The notes: a model not told the origin generated them from the letters alone. 41,376 bases of DNA from Streptomyces oryzae (GCF_017676365.1 NZ_JADKMA010000042.1:1-41376); one strand, 5' to 3'; counted from the first letter of the stretch, positions 8,048 through 17,030 are shown. A program made the numbers and translations.

Positions 8048-8890
8048 GTGTCCGAAAGCAAAGACTTCCCTCAGAACGACCAGTCCACCCGCGACGCCGG
8101 TGGCGACTCCGCCCGCGATGCCGGTGGCGACGGCGGCGTGCCGGCGCCGCGGACGATGGCGCGGATGTTCCCGCCCGGGGCCGGGCCCTCGCCCGACCCT
8201 GCCGGGTCGCACCACGAGCGGCGTATCCGCAGCTTCCAGCCCCGTCGCAGCCGGGTCACCAAGGGCCAGCGCATGGCGCTGGAGCGGCTGTGGCCGCGCT
8301 GGGGGTTCGACGTGGACGGGCTGCGGAAGCTGGACCTCGGCGAGCTCTTCGGCGATCCGGAGCTGCCCGTCGTGCTGGAGATCGGCTTCGGGATGGGCGA
8401 GGCCACGGCGCGGATGGCCGCCGCCGACCCGGCCACCGGCGTACTGGCCGTGGACGTCCACACCCCGGGCCAGGGCAACCTGCTGCGCCTCGCCGACGAG
8501 CAGGGCCTGGCCAACGTACGGGTGGGCAACGGCGACGCGATCATCCTGCTGCGCGAGATGCTCGCCCCCGACTCGCTCTCCGGACTGCGGATCTACTTCC
8601 CCGACCCGTGGCCGAAGGCCCGCCACCACAAGCGGCGGCTGCTCCAGCCCGAGTTCCTGGACCTGGCGGCCGGGCCGCTGCGGCCGGGCGCGCTCGTGCA
8701 CTGCGCCACGGACTGGGAGGACTACGCGGAGCAGATGCTCGAAGTGCTCAGCGCGCACCCGGAGTACGAGAACACCCAGCAGGACGGCGGTTTCGCGCCC
8801 CGCCCACAGAACCGTCCGCTGACCCGGTTCGAGGGGCAGGGGCTGGACAAGGGGCACAAGGTGCGGGACCTGCTCTTCCGGCGCCGCTGA
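8048..8890 (+). CDS. trmB: tRNA (guanine-N7)-methyltransferase
   Basis: The protein has about 280 residues and starts at GTG 8048. It has the SAM-binding motif VVLEIGFGMGEATARMA (about residues 110-126) and the TrmB signature LRIYFPDPWPKARHHKRR (about 180-197), plus ALVHCATDWEDYAEQM and a C-terminal TRFEGQGLDKGHKVRDL. It methylates G46 of tRNA at N7. The first 70 or so residues are a low-complexity extension (GGDSARDAGGDGGV) seen in actinobacterial homologues. The gene is probably leaderless. Assignment is firm. Confidence 0.95.
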   Translation: MSESKDFPQNDQSTRDAGGDSARDAGGDGGVPAPRTMARMFPPGAGPSPDPAGSHHERRIRSFQPRRSRVTKGQRMALERLWPRWGFDVDGLRKLDLGELFGDPELPVVLEIGFGMGEATARMAAADPATGVLAVDVHTPGQGNLLRLADEQGLANVRVGNGDAIILLREMLAPDSLSGLRIYFPDPWPKARHHKRRLLQPEFLDLAAGPLRPGALVHCATDWEDYAEQMLEVLSAHPEYENTQQDGGFAPRPQNRPLTRFEGQGLDKGHKVRDLLFRRR

Positions 8891-8987
8891 GGTCGCGCCG
8901 TCCCCGATGGCCGAGGCGCTTCGGCTCCCGGGCCGAGGTTGTGGCGGTGCCGCCGCGTACGTCACCCACACTGGTTACTGTCGATGG

Positions 8988-10694
8988 GTGCATGACGAGG
9001 CAACCGGCGCCCCCGGCGCGCCACCGAACCCCAGGACGCCCGGGCCTTCCCACGGCCCCGCGCCCGTACCGCCGCCCGCACGTCCTGGCCGCCCGGAGAG
9101 CCCTCAGGACCGGGTCCCGGAAGCGGAGCGAGCCGGTCCGTGGCTCCAGGAGGGTACGCAGCCGGTTCCCGGCGGTACGCCCGCGCCTGCGTCACCGCCT
9201 CAGCCGGTGACCGGGCACGACCCGGCGCCCGCCAACCCGTACGCCGTGCCGGACCCGTACGCACCCGCGAATCCGTCGCCGTACGCGCCGGCGGGTCCGG
9301 CTCCGTACGCGCCCCCAGCGCCACCCGGGCCCGGTGCCGTCCCCTCTGCAGGCCCGCGCTACCCGGAGATGGCCGCGCCGTCGGACCAAGGGGCGTACCG
9401 GGCGCCGTACCCCGCCAACCCGTCCCCCATGGAGCAGACCGGGCAGGATGGCTCCGGATACGCCATGCCCGCGCATCCGGTGCCGTCCTGGTGGCAGCGG
9501 AACCAGCGCACGCTGCGCGCCACCGCGGTGATCGTGCTGCTCGCCCTGTGCGGGCTGATGATCCTGGCGCTGGTACGCGAACAGACCGGTACGCAGGGCC
9601 TGCTGGTCGGATTCGGGCTGGCACTCTTTCCGGTACCGCTGCTGCTGACCGCGTTCCGCTGGCTGAGCGCGCCGCTGCCGGCGCCGTGGCGTACCCACCT
9701 GTTCGCCTTCGCGTGGGGCGCGTGCGCTGCGACGCTGGTGGCGATCCTCGCCAACGGCTTCGCCACCGACTGGCTGGCCTCCTCCGTCGTGGTCGACTCC
9801 CCGGACCAGGCGGACACGGTGGGTGCCATCGTCGTCGCCCCCGTTGTCGAGGAGACGACCAAGGCGGGCGCGATCCTGCTGCTCTTCCTCTTCCGCCGCC
9901 GGCACCTCGACAGCGTCGTCTCCGGCATAGCCGCGGCGGGCATCACCGCCGCCGGCTTCGCGTTCACGGAGAACATCCTCTATCTGGGCACCGCATACGG
10001 GGAGGACACGGCACTGGCCCCGGACAGCTTCACGCGCTCGGCGACCGCCGGAACATTCCTCATCCGGATCATCTTCGCGCCCTTCGCGCACCCGCTGTTC
10101 ACGTCGATGACGGGCATAGCCTTCGGCATGGTCGCAGCCCTGCCACGGCGGCGGCGCACCCTGCGCTGGGCGCTGCCGCTGCTGGGCTGGTTCACCGCGG
10201 TGCTGCTGCACGCGATATGGAACGGCTCGGCGTCCTTCGCCAACTACACCTTCCTGGCGGTGTACGGCCTGTTCATGATCCCGGTGTTCGGCGCGCTGAC
10301 CTGGCTGGCCATCTGGTCACGCCTGTACGAGCTGCGCGTGGTGCGGGAGACGCTGCCCGCGTACGCCGCCGCGGGGTGGTTCAGCGAGCCGGAGCCGTGG
10401 TCCCTCTCCTCGATGCGGGCGCGCTCCATGGCCCGCGCGATGGCCCGCCGCAGCCACGGCCCGGAGGCAGCCCGCACCGTCGCCACCTACCAGCACGACG
10501 CCACCGCCCTCGCCCTCCTCCGCGCCCGCGCCGACAACGGCGCCACCGCCCCCGACTTCGCCACCCGCGAGCACGAACTCCTCCAACACCTCTGGACCAA
10601 CCGCCCCCTCTCGGGCCCCCCGACCACGAGCGCGGCGCTGGCCTTGAGCCGGCCGGTGGGGCCGCGGTGGGTGGGGTATCCGCCACCGCGGTGA
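8988..10694 (+). CDS. PrsW-family intramembrane glutamic protease
   Basis: The protein has about 568 residues from the GTG at 8988 (MHDEATGAPG). A -10-like TACTGT ends six bases before this GTG, suggesting a leaderless message; an in-frame start at 8907 would lie against the trmB stop. The N-terminal 165 or so residues are a Pro/Ala/Tyr-rich cytoplasmic tail with repeated PYAP units. Eight or so membrane segments follow. The PrsW hallmarks are present: VVEETTKAGAILLLFLF (the paired Glu), FAFTENILYLG, HPLFTSMTGIAFG and LLHAIWNGSA, giving conserved Glu, Asn and His residues in the membrane. PrsW of Bacillus performs site-1 cleavage of an anti-sigma factor. The substrate here is unknown, but the two ECF sigma genes further along are not linked to it by operon. 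The C-terminus is a soluble tail. Confidence 0.85.
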   Translation: MHDEATGAPGAPPNPRTPGPSHGPAPVPPPARPGRPESPQDRVPEAERAGPWLQEGTQPVPGGTPAPASPPQPVTGHDPAPANPYAVPDPYAPANPSPYAPAGPAPYAPPAPPGPGAVPSAGPRYPEMAAPSDQGAYRAPYPANPSPMEQTGQDGSGYAMPAHPVPSWWQRNQRTLRATAVIVLLALCGLMILALVREQTGTQGLLVGFGLALFPVPLLLTAFRWLSAPLPAPWRTHLFAFAWGACAATLVAILANGFATDWLASSVVVDSPDQADTVGAIVVAPVVEETTKAGAILLLFLFRRRHLDSVVSGIAAAGITAAGFAFTENILYLGTAYGEDTALAPDSFTRSATAGTFLIRIIFAPFAHPLFTSMTGIAFGMVAALPRRRRTLRWALPLLGWFTAVLLHAIWNGSASFANYTFLAVYGLFMIPVFGALTWLAIWSRLYELRVVRETLPAYAAAGWFSEPEPWSLSSMRARSMARAMARRSHGPEAARTVATYQHDATALALLRARADNGATAPDFATREHELLQHLWTNRPLSGPPTTSAALALSRPVGPRWVGYPPPR

Positions 10695-10706
10695 GAGCTA
10701 TCAACT

Positions 10707-10722
10707 AGCAGGTCCCCCTGCT
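10707..10722. terminator. Small hairpin after the PrsW gene
   Basis: AGCAGG (10707-10712), loop TCCC, then CCTGCT (10717-10722), 13 bp past the stop. The stem is only 6 bp with no T-run, so it is weak. The base composition drops from about here into the accessory region. Confidence 0.3.
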
Positions 10723-10841
10723 GGGTTGCGTGCACCCTTACGAGCTACTGGCAGCGTCACCTTCGGGTTGACGCAATCAGACCCCCTTGTCGTACCCCGC
10801 TGGTACAAAGTTCAGCAGAACGCGCGGCCCAGAGGGGGGAC

Positions 10842-13800
10842 ATGTCCGACTCGCATAGCCAGGACCAGCCGATCGCAGGTCTCTATGAACAGTTGATCAC
10901 CGAGCAACTCGAGGCTCGGCTGGAGAACTTGCGAGACAAGGGGTGGGCAGCGGAGGTAGCACCAGTTACTTCGGGAACGGCACCGCGCATACTGGCGAGG
11001 CATATCGCCGACACGATAGAGAAGAAGTTCGCTGAGCTCTCATCCCTTGAGCGAGTCCTCTACAGCAACCTCCTGCTGAAGCGTCTCAACGACGACGCGC
11101 CTCCTGAGGGACTGCTCACCGAAGCCCACCCTCGACAGTTGCTCGCGCTCAGTGCGGAGCCTGATGGCTTCCCTATCCCACGTCCCAGCACCCCCATGGC
11201 AGAAGCGACGCTCATCACCAACCGGCAAGATGCCATGACATTGGGCGAAGAGCTGCGAAACGAGATCCTCTCAGCCGACGCCATTGATCTCCTCTGCTCT
11301 TTCATCAAGTGGCCAGGCGTTTTCCACATTAGGCCCGCACTGCGTGCCGCCAAGGAACGTGGTATCCCGCTTCGCATTCTCACCACAACCTACATGGGGG
11401 CAACCGACCCGAAAGCCATCGATCGACTGGTTCGTGATTTCGGGGCGGAGGTTCGCATCAACTACGAATCCTCAGGCTCTCACGTACACGCGAAGGCGTG
11501 GCTCTTTCATCGCAAGACTGGCTTCCATACCGCGTATATCGGAAGCTCGAACCTGTCAAAATCCGCGCTTAGCACCGGGCTCGAATGGAATGTGAGGGTT
11601 TCTCCTGCCTCGGCCCCGGGGGTTCTCGACACCTTCAGGGATACTTTCGCAGAGTATTGGGAGTCGGGAACGTTCGAAACCTACGATCCAGACACCGATG
11701 GGGATCGCCTTTCGGCTGCAATCCAAAAGCGCAAGTGGATTCCTATCGGAAAGACGCAGACGCCCTCAGAGAGTATGGCGCCGCTGCCACACCAGATGGA
11801 CATGCTTGAGCGGCTCAAGGCAGAACGTGAGGTACACAAAAAGACAGGTGCCCTGCTTGTAGCCCCAACAGGCACAGGAAAAACAGTCATGGCCGCACTT
11901 GACTACAAGTCGCTATGCAAGAAGAAGGAAGAAAAACCTCGGCTACTCTTCGTGGCACACACGAAGGAAATCCTTGAGCAATCGCTCGCGACCTACCGAA
12001 AAATCCTCGGCGACAGCACGTTTGGAGAGCTTCACGTAGATGGCCACAAGGCCGTCGAGCGAGAGCATGTCTTCGCCAGTATTCAATCCTTCAGCAACGC
12101 GAGATTTCTAGAGTCCTTCGAGCCCGCGTACTTTGACGTTCTCGTCATCGATGAGTTCCACCACTCGGCGGCCAACACCTACAAGAAGGTGATCGAGCGC
12201 TTTCATTCGGAAGAGCGCATACTGCTAGGACTCACTGCAACGCCAGAACGGCACGACGGTGAAAACGTACATGACCTGTATTTCAAAGGTCGTATTGCAG
12301 CTGAAATGCGCCTCTGGGAAGCGCTCGACAGCAACCTCCTCAGCCCGTTTCACTATTACGGAATCGCTGACGACTCCGCGCAATTTGAGCACCTACGCTG
12401 GCGAGGAAGCGGCTACGACAGCAAAGAGTTGACGCAGGTACTCCTGGCGACAGACGAACACGCACGACTGGTCTATACGGAGGTCTACGATAAACTCGTT
12501 GATCCCACGTCGATGCGAGCACTCGGATTCTGCGTCTCCGTGGAGCATGCTCGCTTCATGGCGGACTACTTCCAGCAGCAGGGTCTAAACGCTAAAGCGC
12601 TCGATGGAAGCACACCCTCAGCTGAACGAGAGTCAGCATTTGCCGGCCTGCGCAATGGAACAATCCAAGCGCTCTTCGCTGTCAACCTGTTCAATGAAGG
12701 GTTGGACATCCCAGACGTCGATACACTGCTCTTCCTTCGACCGACTGAAAGCGTTACCGTCTACCTTCAGCAATTTGGGAGGGGTCTACGCCGTCAGCCT
12801 CAGAAGGAGTTCCTCACTGTTCTTGATTTCGTCGGGCATCATGGGCGCAATTATGACTTCGAGGCGCGTCTTGCCGCAGTGACTGGACTTCGCAAGGGCC
12901 GACTCATTAAGGGAATCGAAAACGACTCTTATGGGCTCCCTGACGGATGCGAGATCATCCTAGATCGCAAGTCCAAAGACTTGATCATCAGTAATATCAA
13001 AGCGCGGCTTAACTTCCCGCAAATCGTCAAGGAGGTGAAGAAGGATCAGCCAGAATCCATCGCCCAGTATCTCGAAAGTAGCATGCGAGATATCGCCGAT
13101 ATCTACCGCAACGGCAACTCGTGGACGAAGGCACGACGGGATGCCAAGCTCCTCACTGAGCCTGCGCCGGAGGGCGAGGAAAAGCTACTGAGGCGCATGG
13201 CAAAGCTTCTCCATGTAGACGACCCCGAGCGCGCTGACGCCTACCACTCTCTCTTGAGCCTGGATGCGCCTCGCTACGATGAGCTCTCGGCGACCCAGCA
13301 GCTTTACGCTCGAATGCTGATCCTCAATCTGTGGGATGCGGGATCACGGGATTCGGGATTCTCCTCGTATCAAGAGGCGCTCGATCACCTCGCAGGCCAG
13401 CCCTTCGTTCGAGCAGAAGCGCGTGAGATTCTAGAGTACGGCAAGAGGCGTATCGAGCACTCACCTATCTGTCTGGATCCGCCCCGTGACCAACTGCCCC
13501 TCCGAGTGCACTCTACCTACACGAGGGCGGAAGTGCTCACGGCAATTGGGCAGACAGCCTTTACTGGCCCCTGGCCCTCGCAATCCCAGTCTGGTGTTGA
13601 GTGGTGCCAAGAAGCCAACGTTGACATCTTGTTCGTTACCTTGGTGAAGAAAGAAAAAGACTTCACAGAAGACACCCGCTACAACGACTACGCGATCGAT
13701 GCTCGACTTTTCCACTGGGAGTCGCAGAAGGACACCGCCCCGCACACGAAGAGCGGGATTCGCTACCAGACTCATAAAGAGTCCGGATCAGACGTGTTCC

Positions 13801-13967
13801 TGTTCGTCCGAAAGTACATTAACAACGAGGTTGGCGCGGCCCCGTTTACATTCCTGGGACCGGCTGAATATGTGAGTCACGCCGGGGAGAAGCCCATGCA
13901 GATCAACTGGAAACTGCAACATGATGTGCCGGGAGAAATCTTGTCCTACTCCCCTACGCACACATAG
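10842..13967 (+). CDS. PLD nuclease - superfamily 2 helicase - DUF3427 protein, candidate phage-defence effector
   Basis: The protein has about 1041 residues; AGAGGGGGG precedes the ATG. Three modules are visible. A PLDc_2-type domain (about residues 110-270) has HVHAKAW and AYIGSSNLSKSAL, the HxK...GSSN arrangement of PLD-fold nucleases. An SF2 DEAD/DEAH (ResIII-like) helicase (about 315-680) has Walker A APTGTGKT (341-348), VIDEFHH (DEFH, from residue 437), LTATPER, and QFGRGLRRQ as motif VI. The C-terminal third matches what I recall as DUF3427, including GIRYQTHKESG near the end. Such proteins are known from restriction and defence islands and probably act on DNA. A single HxK motif implies a dimer or one active site per chain. 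The codon usage is clearly less GC-biased than in the flanking genes, which points to horizontal transfer. A Nudix gene converges on it 26 bp downstream. Confidence 0.85.
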   Translation: MSDSHSQDQPIAGLYEQLITEQLEARLENLRDKGWAAEVAPVTSGTAPRILARHIADTIEKKFAELSSLERVLYSNLLLKRLNDDAPPEGLLTEAHPRQLLALSAEPDGFPIPRPSTPMAEATLITNRQDAMTLGEELRNEILSADAIDLLCSFIKWPGVFHIRPALRAAKERGIPLRILTTTYMGATDPKAIDRLVRDFGAEVRINYESSGSHVHAKAWLFHRKTGFHTAYIGSSNLSKSALSTGLEWNVRVSPASAPGVLDTFRDTFAEYWESGTFETYDPDTDGDRLSAAIQKRKWIPIGKTQTPSESMAPLPHQMDMLERLKAEREVHKKTGALLVAPTGTGKTVMAALDYKSLCKKKEEKPRLLFVAHTKEILEQSLATYRKILGDSTFGELHVDGHKAVEREHVFASIQSFSNARFLESFEPAYFDVLVIDEFHHSAANTYKKVIERFHSEERILLGLTATPERHDGENVHDLYFKGRIAAEMRLWEALDSNLLSPFHYYGIADDSAQFEHLRWRGSGYDSKELTQVLLATDEHARLVYTEVYDKLVDPTSMRALGFCVSVEHARFMADYFQQQGLNAKALDGSTPSAERESAFAGLRNGTIQALFAVNLFNEGLDIPDVDTLLFLRPTESVTVYLQQFGRGLRRQPQKEFLTVLDFVGHHGRNYDFEARLAAVTGLRKGRLIKGIENDSYGLPDGCEIILDRKSKDLIISNIKARLNFPQIVKEVKKDQPESIAQYLESSMRDIADIYRNGNSWTKARRDAKLLTEPAPEGEEKLLRRMAKLLHVDDPERADAYHSLLSLDAPRYDELSATQQLYARMLILNLWDAGSRDSGFSSYQEALDHLAGQPFVRAEAREILEYGKRRIEHSPICLDPPRDQLPLRVHSTYTRAEVLTAIGQTAFTGPWPSQSQSGVEWCQEANVDILFVTLVKKEKDFTEDTRYNDYAIDARLFHWESQKDTAPHTKSGIRYQTHKESGSDVFLFVRKYINNEVGAAPFTFLGPAEYVSHAGEKPMQINWKLQHDVPGEILSYSPTHT

Positions 13968-13993
13968 GAAAACGGCACCTCAGCGGTCTGGAG

Positions 13994-14404
13994 TCACGTC
14001 GTTCGGTCCAAACGGCGCACTACCTCTTCCACGAACGGTAGGTCTTGCTCCAGCCAATCCACGTCAAATGCCTGCTCAGGGGCGAGCCAACGCAGTTCAT
14101 CATGATCCTGCAAGGGCTGAGGCTCGCCCTTGAGTAGAGGCGCCCACCAGGCGTGCAAGACAAGGTCCGACTTGAGCTCCCACTCACCCGGGAGACGGCC
14201 CAGAGCCTCGACCTCGACTCCAAGCTCTTCCCGCAACTCCCGTACCAGAGCCTCTTGGGCTGACTCTCCTGGCTCAACCTTCCCGCCAGGCAACTCCCAC
14301 CGACCCGCAAACTCCGGCGGGGCCGTCCGACGCGCAGCAAGAAACCGGCCCCCGTCAATCACTGCCCCTGCCACGACTACACGCTTGGCGACACACTCAC
14401 TCAT
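13994..14404 (-). CDS. MutT-like Nudix hydrolase ((deoxy)nucleoside triphosphate pyrophosphohydrolase)
   Basis: The protein has about 136 residues. It contains a complete Nudix box, [20 protein letters not shown] followed by LGV (Gx5Ex7REUxEExGU), at about residues 41-63. The preceding [18 protein letters not shown] and GRWELPGG are typical of MutT and CTP/dNTP pyrophosphohydrolases, which convert NTPs to NMP plus pyrophosphate with Mg2+ bound by the box glutamates. It is convergent with the helicase-DUF3427 gene (26-bp gap) and divergent from the XRE regulator. From memory, small Nudix proteins are found beside or fused to DUF3427 helicases, so the pairing may be functional, for example in sanitising or depleting nucleotides. 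A housekeeping dNTP sanitiser carried along by chance is the alternative. Confidence 0.88.
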   Translation of the reverse strand: MSECVAKRVVVAGAVIDGGRFLAARRTAPPEFAGRWELPGGKVEPGESAQEALVRELREELGVEVEALGRLPGEWELKSDLVLHAWWAPLLKGEPQPLQDHDELRWLAPEQAFDVDWLEQDLPFVEEVVRRLDRTT

Positions 14405-14567
14405 GTCTGCCAGCCTATGGCTTCCCTGCGCCTGCCTGCTTCGGTCTCCGAGAGCACGGGTGATCCACTCAGGGGTGGGCGTGCGATGGCTCTGGTCACC
14501 TCTGAGAGCGCTGCGGTGCGGTGGCCTGCAACTCGGCTACGTATTGGGGGCTTTGGCTGATTGGTGG

Positions 14568-14581
14568 TGCCCGGCAGGGCA
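14568..14581. promoter_or_regulatory. Inverted repeat in the Nudix/XRE divergent spacer
   Basis: TGCCC (14568-14572), GGCA, GGGCA (14577-14581) lies 30 bp before the XRE start and abuts a -10-like TACGCT. A TGATTG-like -35 would sit 18 bp upstream of that box. It is a plausible autoregulatory operator for the XRE protein, but the arms are only 5 bp. The rest of the 14405-14611 gap shows nothing clear. Confidence 0.3.
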
Positions 14582-14611
14582 TACGCTGGGAGGTGAGGGG
14601 ACGGTGATCTC

Positions 14612-15853
14612 ATGTCCACAGGCTTGGCAGACAACATCAGGAAGCACCGCCGCGCGGCCGGACTGAGTCAGGAGCAGCTCGCCCATGAGGCAGAGCTGTC
14701 TGTGGGCGTCGTTCGTAAGTTGGAGCAAGGTGGAGATGCGCGGGTGGAGACGTTGCACTCGCTCGCCCGCGCGCTTGGTGTATCCACTTCTGCTCTGTTC
14801 GCGACTGAAGCGCCGAAGTCCGTACTGGGCCCTCAAGATGAGGCAAACCGCCGCTACCTCGCCGAGCTACGAAAAGCGTTGATGCCTGCTGTCGGCATTG
14901 CCGCACCGCTGGCTGAGCCCGCCGAACCTGCGGAAGTGTCAGCTATCCACAGGAAGGTCCGGGAGGGTCATGCCCTCTACTGGGCAGATCAGTACGGAGC
15001 CGTAGCGAAGCTACTTCCGGCGCTTTTGCGAGATTCTGATGCAGCGATTTCTTCCCTGGAAGGGGAGGAAGAACAACGAGCAGTGATCGCGCGTTGTCAC
15101 GCTCTTCTGCTGGCAGGAAAATACCTCACTCAGGTGAGGCAGTATGACATGGCGTATCTCGCCCTCAGTGAAGCGATCCGACTTGCTCGGGAGACGGGTC
15201 AAATTCTCACCGCGGCCACGGGCGTTGTAGGGCTGTGCTGGCTGCTGCTGAGGCAAGACCGGTTCGATGAAAGCGAAAAGCTCGCAGCTCTGACTGCTGA
15301 CGAGATCGAACCCCGAATGTCTGAGGCTTCGCCGGCGCGATTGGCAGTGTGGGGCGAGCTCTGGTTGCGAGTCGCAGCAGCGTCCGTTCGCAACAACCGG
15401 CCCGACCTCGCCCAGGAAGCCCGGCGGATGGCGGCAACAGCAGCCAGCGCGCTGAGCACCGAGGACTCGACCTTCCCGAATCACTGGGGTGGCTTCGGCC
15501 CTGTGACGGCCGAAGTAAAGGCAGTGGAGGACCTCTCCGTCCTTGGCGACGCCCGCGGGGTGCTTCGGCGTGCGGACGATGGGCTGTTGGGCGCGAAGGC
15601 CGTGCGCAACTTCGGCAAGCCGACTGCACCCAATTGGGGTCGTCACCGTCTAGACGTTGCGCGCGCCCATCTCACCCTCGGATCGCATCAAGATGCAATG
15701 GACGAGTTGCTGCAACTGCGTCGCACCTCTGGGGCGTGGATAACGCACCAACCGATGGCACGGTACGTCATGGGGGATCTGCTCAAGACGCGTAAGCGCA
15801 CTCTCACCCAAGATATGCGCAGCATGGCCGCTTACCTCGGCGTCACAGGGTAG
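14612..15853 (+). CDS. XRE-family helix-turn-helix regulator with TPR-like C-terminus
   Basis: The protein has about 413 residues. The first 65 form a lambda-repressor-type HTH: LADNIRKHRRAAGLSQEQLA, VGVVRKLEQGGDARVETLHS, LARALGVSTSALF. The rest is helical and TPR-like (YDMAYLALSEAIRLARETGQ; ARAHLTLGSHQDAMDELLQL). This arrangement is common in Streptomyces and resembles peptide- or signal-responsive regulators. Purine-rich sequence (GGGAGGTGAGGGG) precedes the ATG at a rather long distance. The gene is transcribed divergently from the Nudix gene and followed 118 bp later by a small gene on the same strand. Its DNA has the same lower GC as the helicase gene. It may regulate the putative defence module, but nothing in the sequence proves that. 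Confidence 0.8.
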   Translation: MSTGLADNIRKHRRAAGLSQEQLAHEAELSVGVVRKLEQGGDARVETLHSLARALGVSTSALFATEAPKSVLGPQDEANRRYLAELRKALMPAVGIAAPLAEPAEPAEVSAIHRKVREGHALYWADQYGAVAKLLPALLRDSDAAISSLEGEEEQRAVIARCHALLLAGKYLTQVRQYDMAYLALSEAIRLARETGQILTAATGVVGLCWLLLRQDRFDESEKLAALTADEIEPRMSEASPARLAVWGELWLRVAAASVRNNRPDLAQEARRMAATAASALSTEDSTFPNHWGGFGPVTAEVKAVEDLSVLGDARGVLRRADDGLLGAKAVRNFGKPTAPNWGRHRLDVARAHLTLGSHQDAMDELLQLRRTSGAWITHQPMARYVMGDLLKTRKRTLTQDMRSMAAYLGVTG

Positions 15854-15971
15854 CTACCACGGAACGTAGCAACTGGCGCTCTTCGGACACGGAACTGCTC
15901 TTCTTTGTACGTCGCATGGGCGCCTACCTCCCTTCTACGCTCGTCCCATCTGGGAACAGGAAGGGGCTTCA

Positions 15972-16358
15972 GTGGAGCGAAGAACGGAAAACGAAAAGCA
16001 GCGACCCCGAGGTCGGACGGGCGCATCAACGGACCCGCCGCTCCGTCTACTGCCGTGGGAGGAAGACGGAAAGCCGTGCTATTTAAGCTCGGATGGTGAC
16101 GGCATCATTTCTCGGGTAGCTGACGACATAGAGGCCGTACAGCTGAACATGGCGCGAGAAATCGTCAAGGCAGCTCTTCCAATTCTGCACAATCCTCTGT
16201 CGCCGCACGGTGAACTCCGGTATGCCGGTCTCCGGCTCTCGGAGTGCCTTGTCGATGCAATCAGGGTTGCGGACAGCCGTGGAGGACGTATTCCCGAGAT
16301 TCTCGAAGGGCAGCCTGACGAGGATGGCCAGGTGAACTCGTCCTCATCTGGACAGTGA
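15972..16358 (+). CDS. Small conserved-looking hypothetical protein
   Basis: The protein has about 128 residues. The start is GTG at 15972, with AGGAAGGGG six bases upstream. The central part reads LPWEEDGKPCYLSSDGDG, then ISRVADDIEAVQLNMAREIV, then ELRYAGLRLSECLVDAIRVA, which suggests two long helices. I recall similar small proteins beside XRE-type regulators in Streptomyces, but no function is known to me. It has no signal peptide or membrane segment. The 118-bp gap from the XRE gene holds no obvious terminator, so the two may be co-transcribed. It is the last gene of the lower-GC stretch. Confidence 0.65.
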   Translation: MERRTENEKQRPRGRTGASTDPPLRLLPWEEDGKPCYLSSDGDGIISRVADDIEAVQLNMAREIVKAALPILHNPLSPHGELRYAGLRLSECLVDAIRVADSRGGRIPEILEGQPDEDGQVNSSSSGQ

Positions 16359-16408
16359 GCAATTCTCAGTCATTGGCTGGTCACGGTGAGAGGAAGAGCC
16401 CGCACCTT

Positions 16409-16453
16409 GTGAGCCCCACCCGGCCTTGGAGGTATCGGCCGGGCGGGGCTCAC
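16409..16453. terminator. Strong bidirectional-type hairpin terminator
   Basis: A 17-base arm GTGAGCCCCACCCGGCC (16409-16425) pairs with GGCCGGGCGGGGCTCAC (16437-16453), with one mismatch and an 11-nt loop. It is 50 bp past the small hypothetical gene and marks the point where base composition returns to the GC-rich level. Confidence 0.75.
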
Positions 16454-16556
16454 CGGAAGTGATGCGCGGTGTACCCCGGATGAGCACGTCCTCAAGCTGC
16501 GTCATGGAGCATTGGATTGCCAGTCCCTGAAGGCAGAACACTCCAGGAGGATCCTC

Positions 16557-17030
16557 ATGACCGGCACCAGTGACGCAGGCGGCGCTGAGCAGAATGCCGA
16601 GCGGGCCGAGGACGCGCTGCTCGAGTTGTTGACCGAGTACGACCGGGGGGTGTTGGTGACGTTGCGGCGGGATGGGAGGCCGCAGTTGTCGAACGTCAAC
16701 CACGCTTTCGACGCCCAGAAACGCCTGCTCCGGGTCTCCGTTACCGCTGATCGTGCCAAGGCGCGAAATCTGAGGCGGGATCCGCGGGCCAGTTATCACG
16801 TGACCAGTGCGGATGGGTGGGCGTGGACGGTGGTGGACGGGATGGCGGAGTTGACGCCTGTGGCGGGGGATCCGCGGGATGCGACCGTCGAGGAGCTGAT
16901 CGAGGTCTATCGGGCGATCCGGGGTGAGCACCCGGACTGGGAGGAGTACCGGGAGGCCATGGTGGCGCAGCGGCGGCTCGTGGTGCGGATCGGGGTCGAG
17001 CGGGTGTACGGGCAGCCGGGCCGGGGGTGA
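16557..17030 (+). CDS. PPOX-class F420/flavin-dependent oxidoreductase
   Basis: The protein has about 157 residues. The start is ATG 16557 because AGGAGG ends six bases upstream, so the longer frame from 16512 is rejected. The fold is that of the pyridoxamine-phosphate-oxidase-like split barrel: LLTEYDRGVLVTLRRDGRPQ, SNVNHAFDAQKRLLRVSVT, KARNLRRDPRASYHV, WTVVDGMAEL. TIGR03618/TIGR03666-like members use F420 or FMN; this one cannot be assigned more finely from the sequence. The stop lies inside a terminator hairpin (17016-17043), and the aldo/keto reductase gene converges from the other side. GC content is typical of the chromosome again. Confidence 0.85.
   Translation: MTGTSDAGGAEQNAERAEDALLELLTEYDRGVLVTLRRDGRPQLSNVNHAFDAQKRLLRVSVTADRAKARNLRRDPRASYHVTSADGWAWTVVDGMAELTPVAGDPRDATVEELIEVYRAIRGEHPDWEEYREAMVAQRRLVVRIGVERVYGQPGRG

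Noticed and set aside
6350..8971. 873-codon minus-strand frame
   Set aside because: It overlaps lhgO and trmB, both unmistakable; no motif is present in its translation.
10695..10841. Phage-type attachment site or integrase next to the putative defence region
   Set aside because: No tRNA, duplicated end or recombinase is seen; the region boundary rests only on base composition.
11284..12882. Small internal frames in the helicase gene
   Set aside because: The 1041-residue frame encodes the complete domain series.
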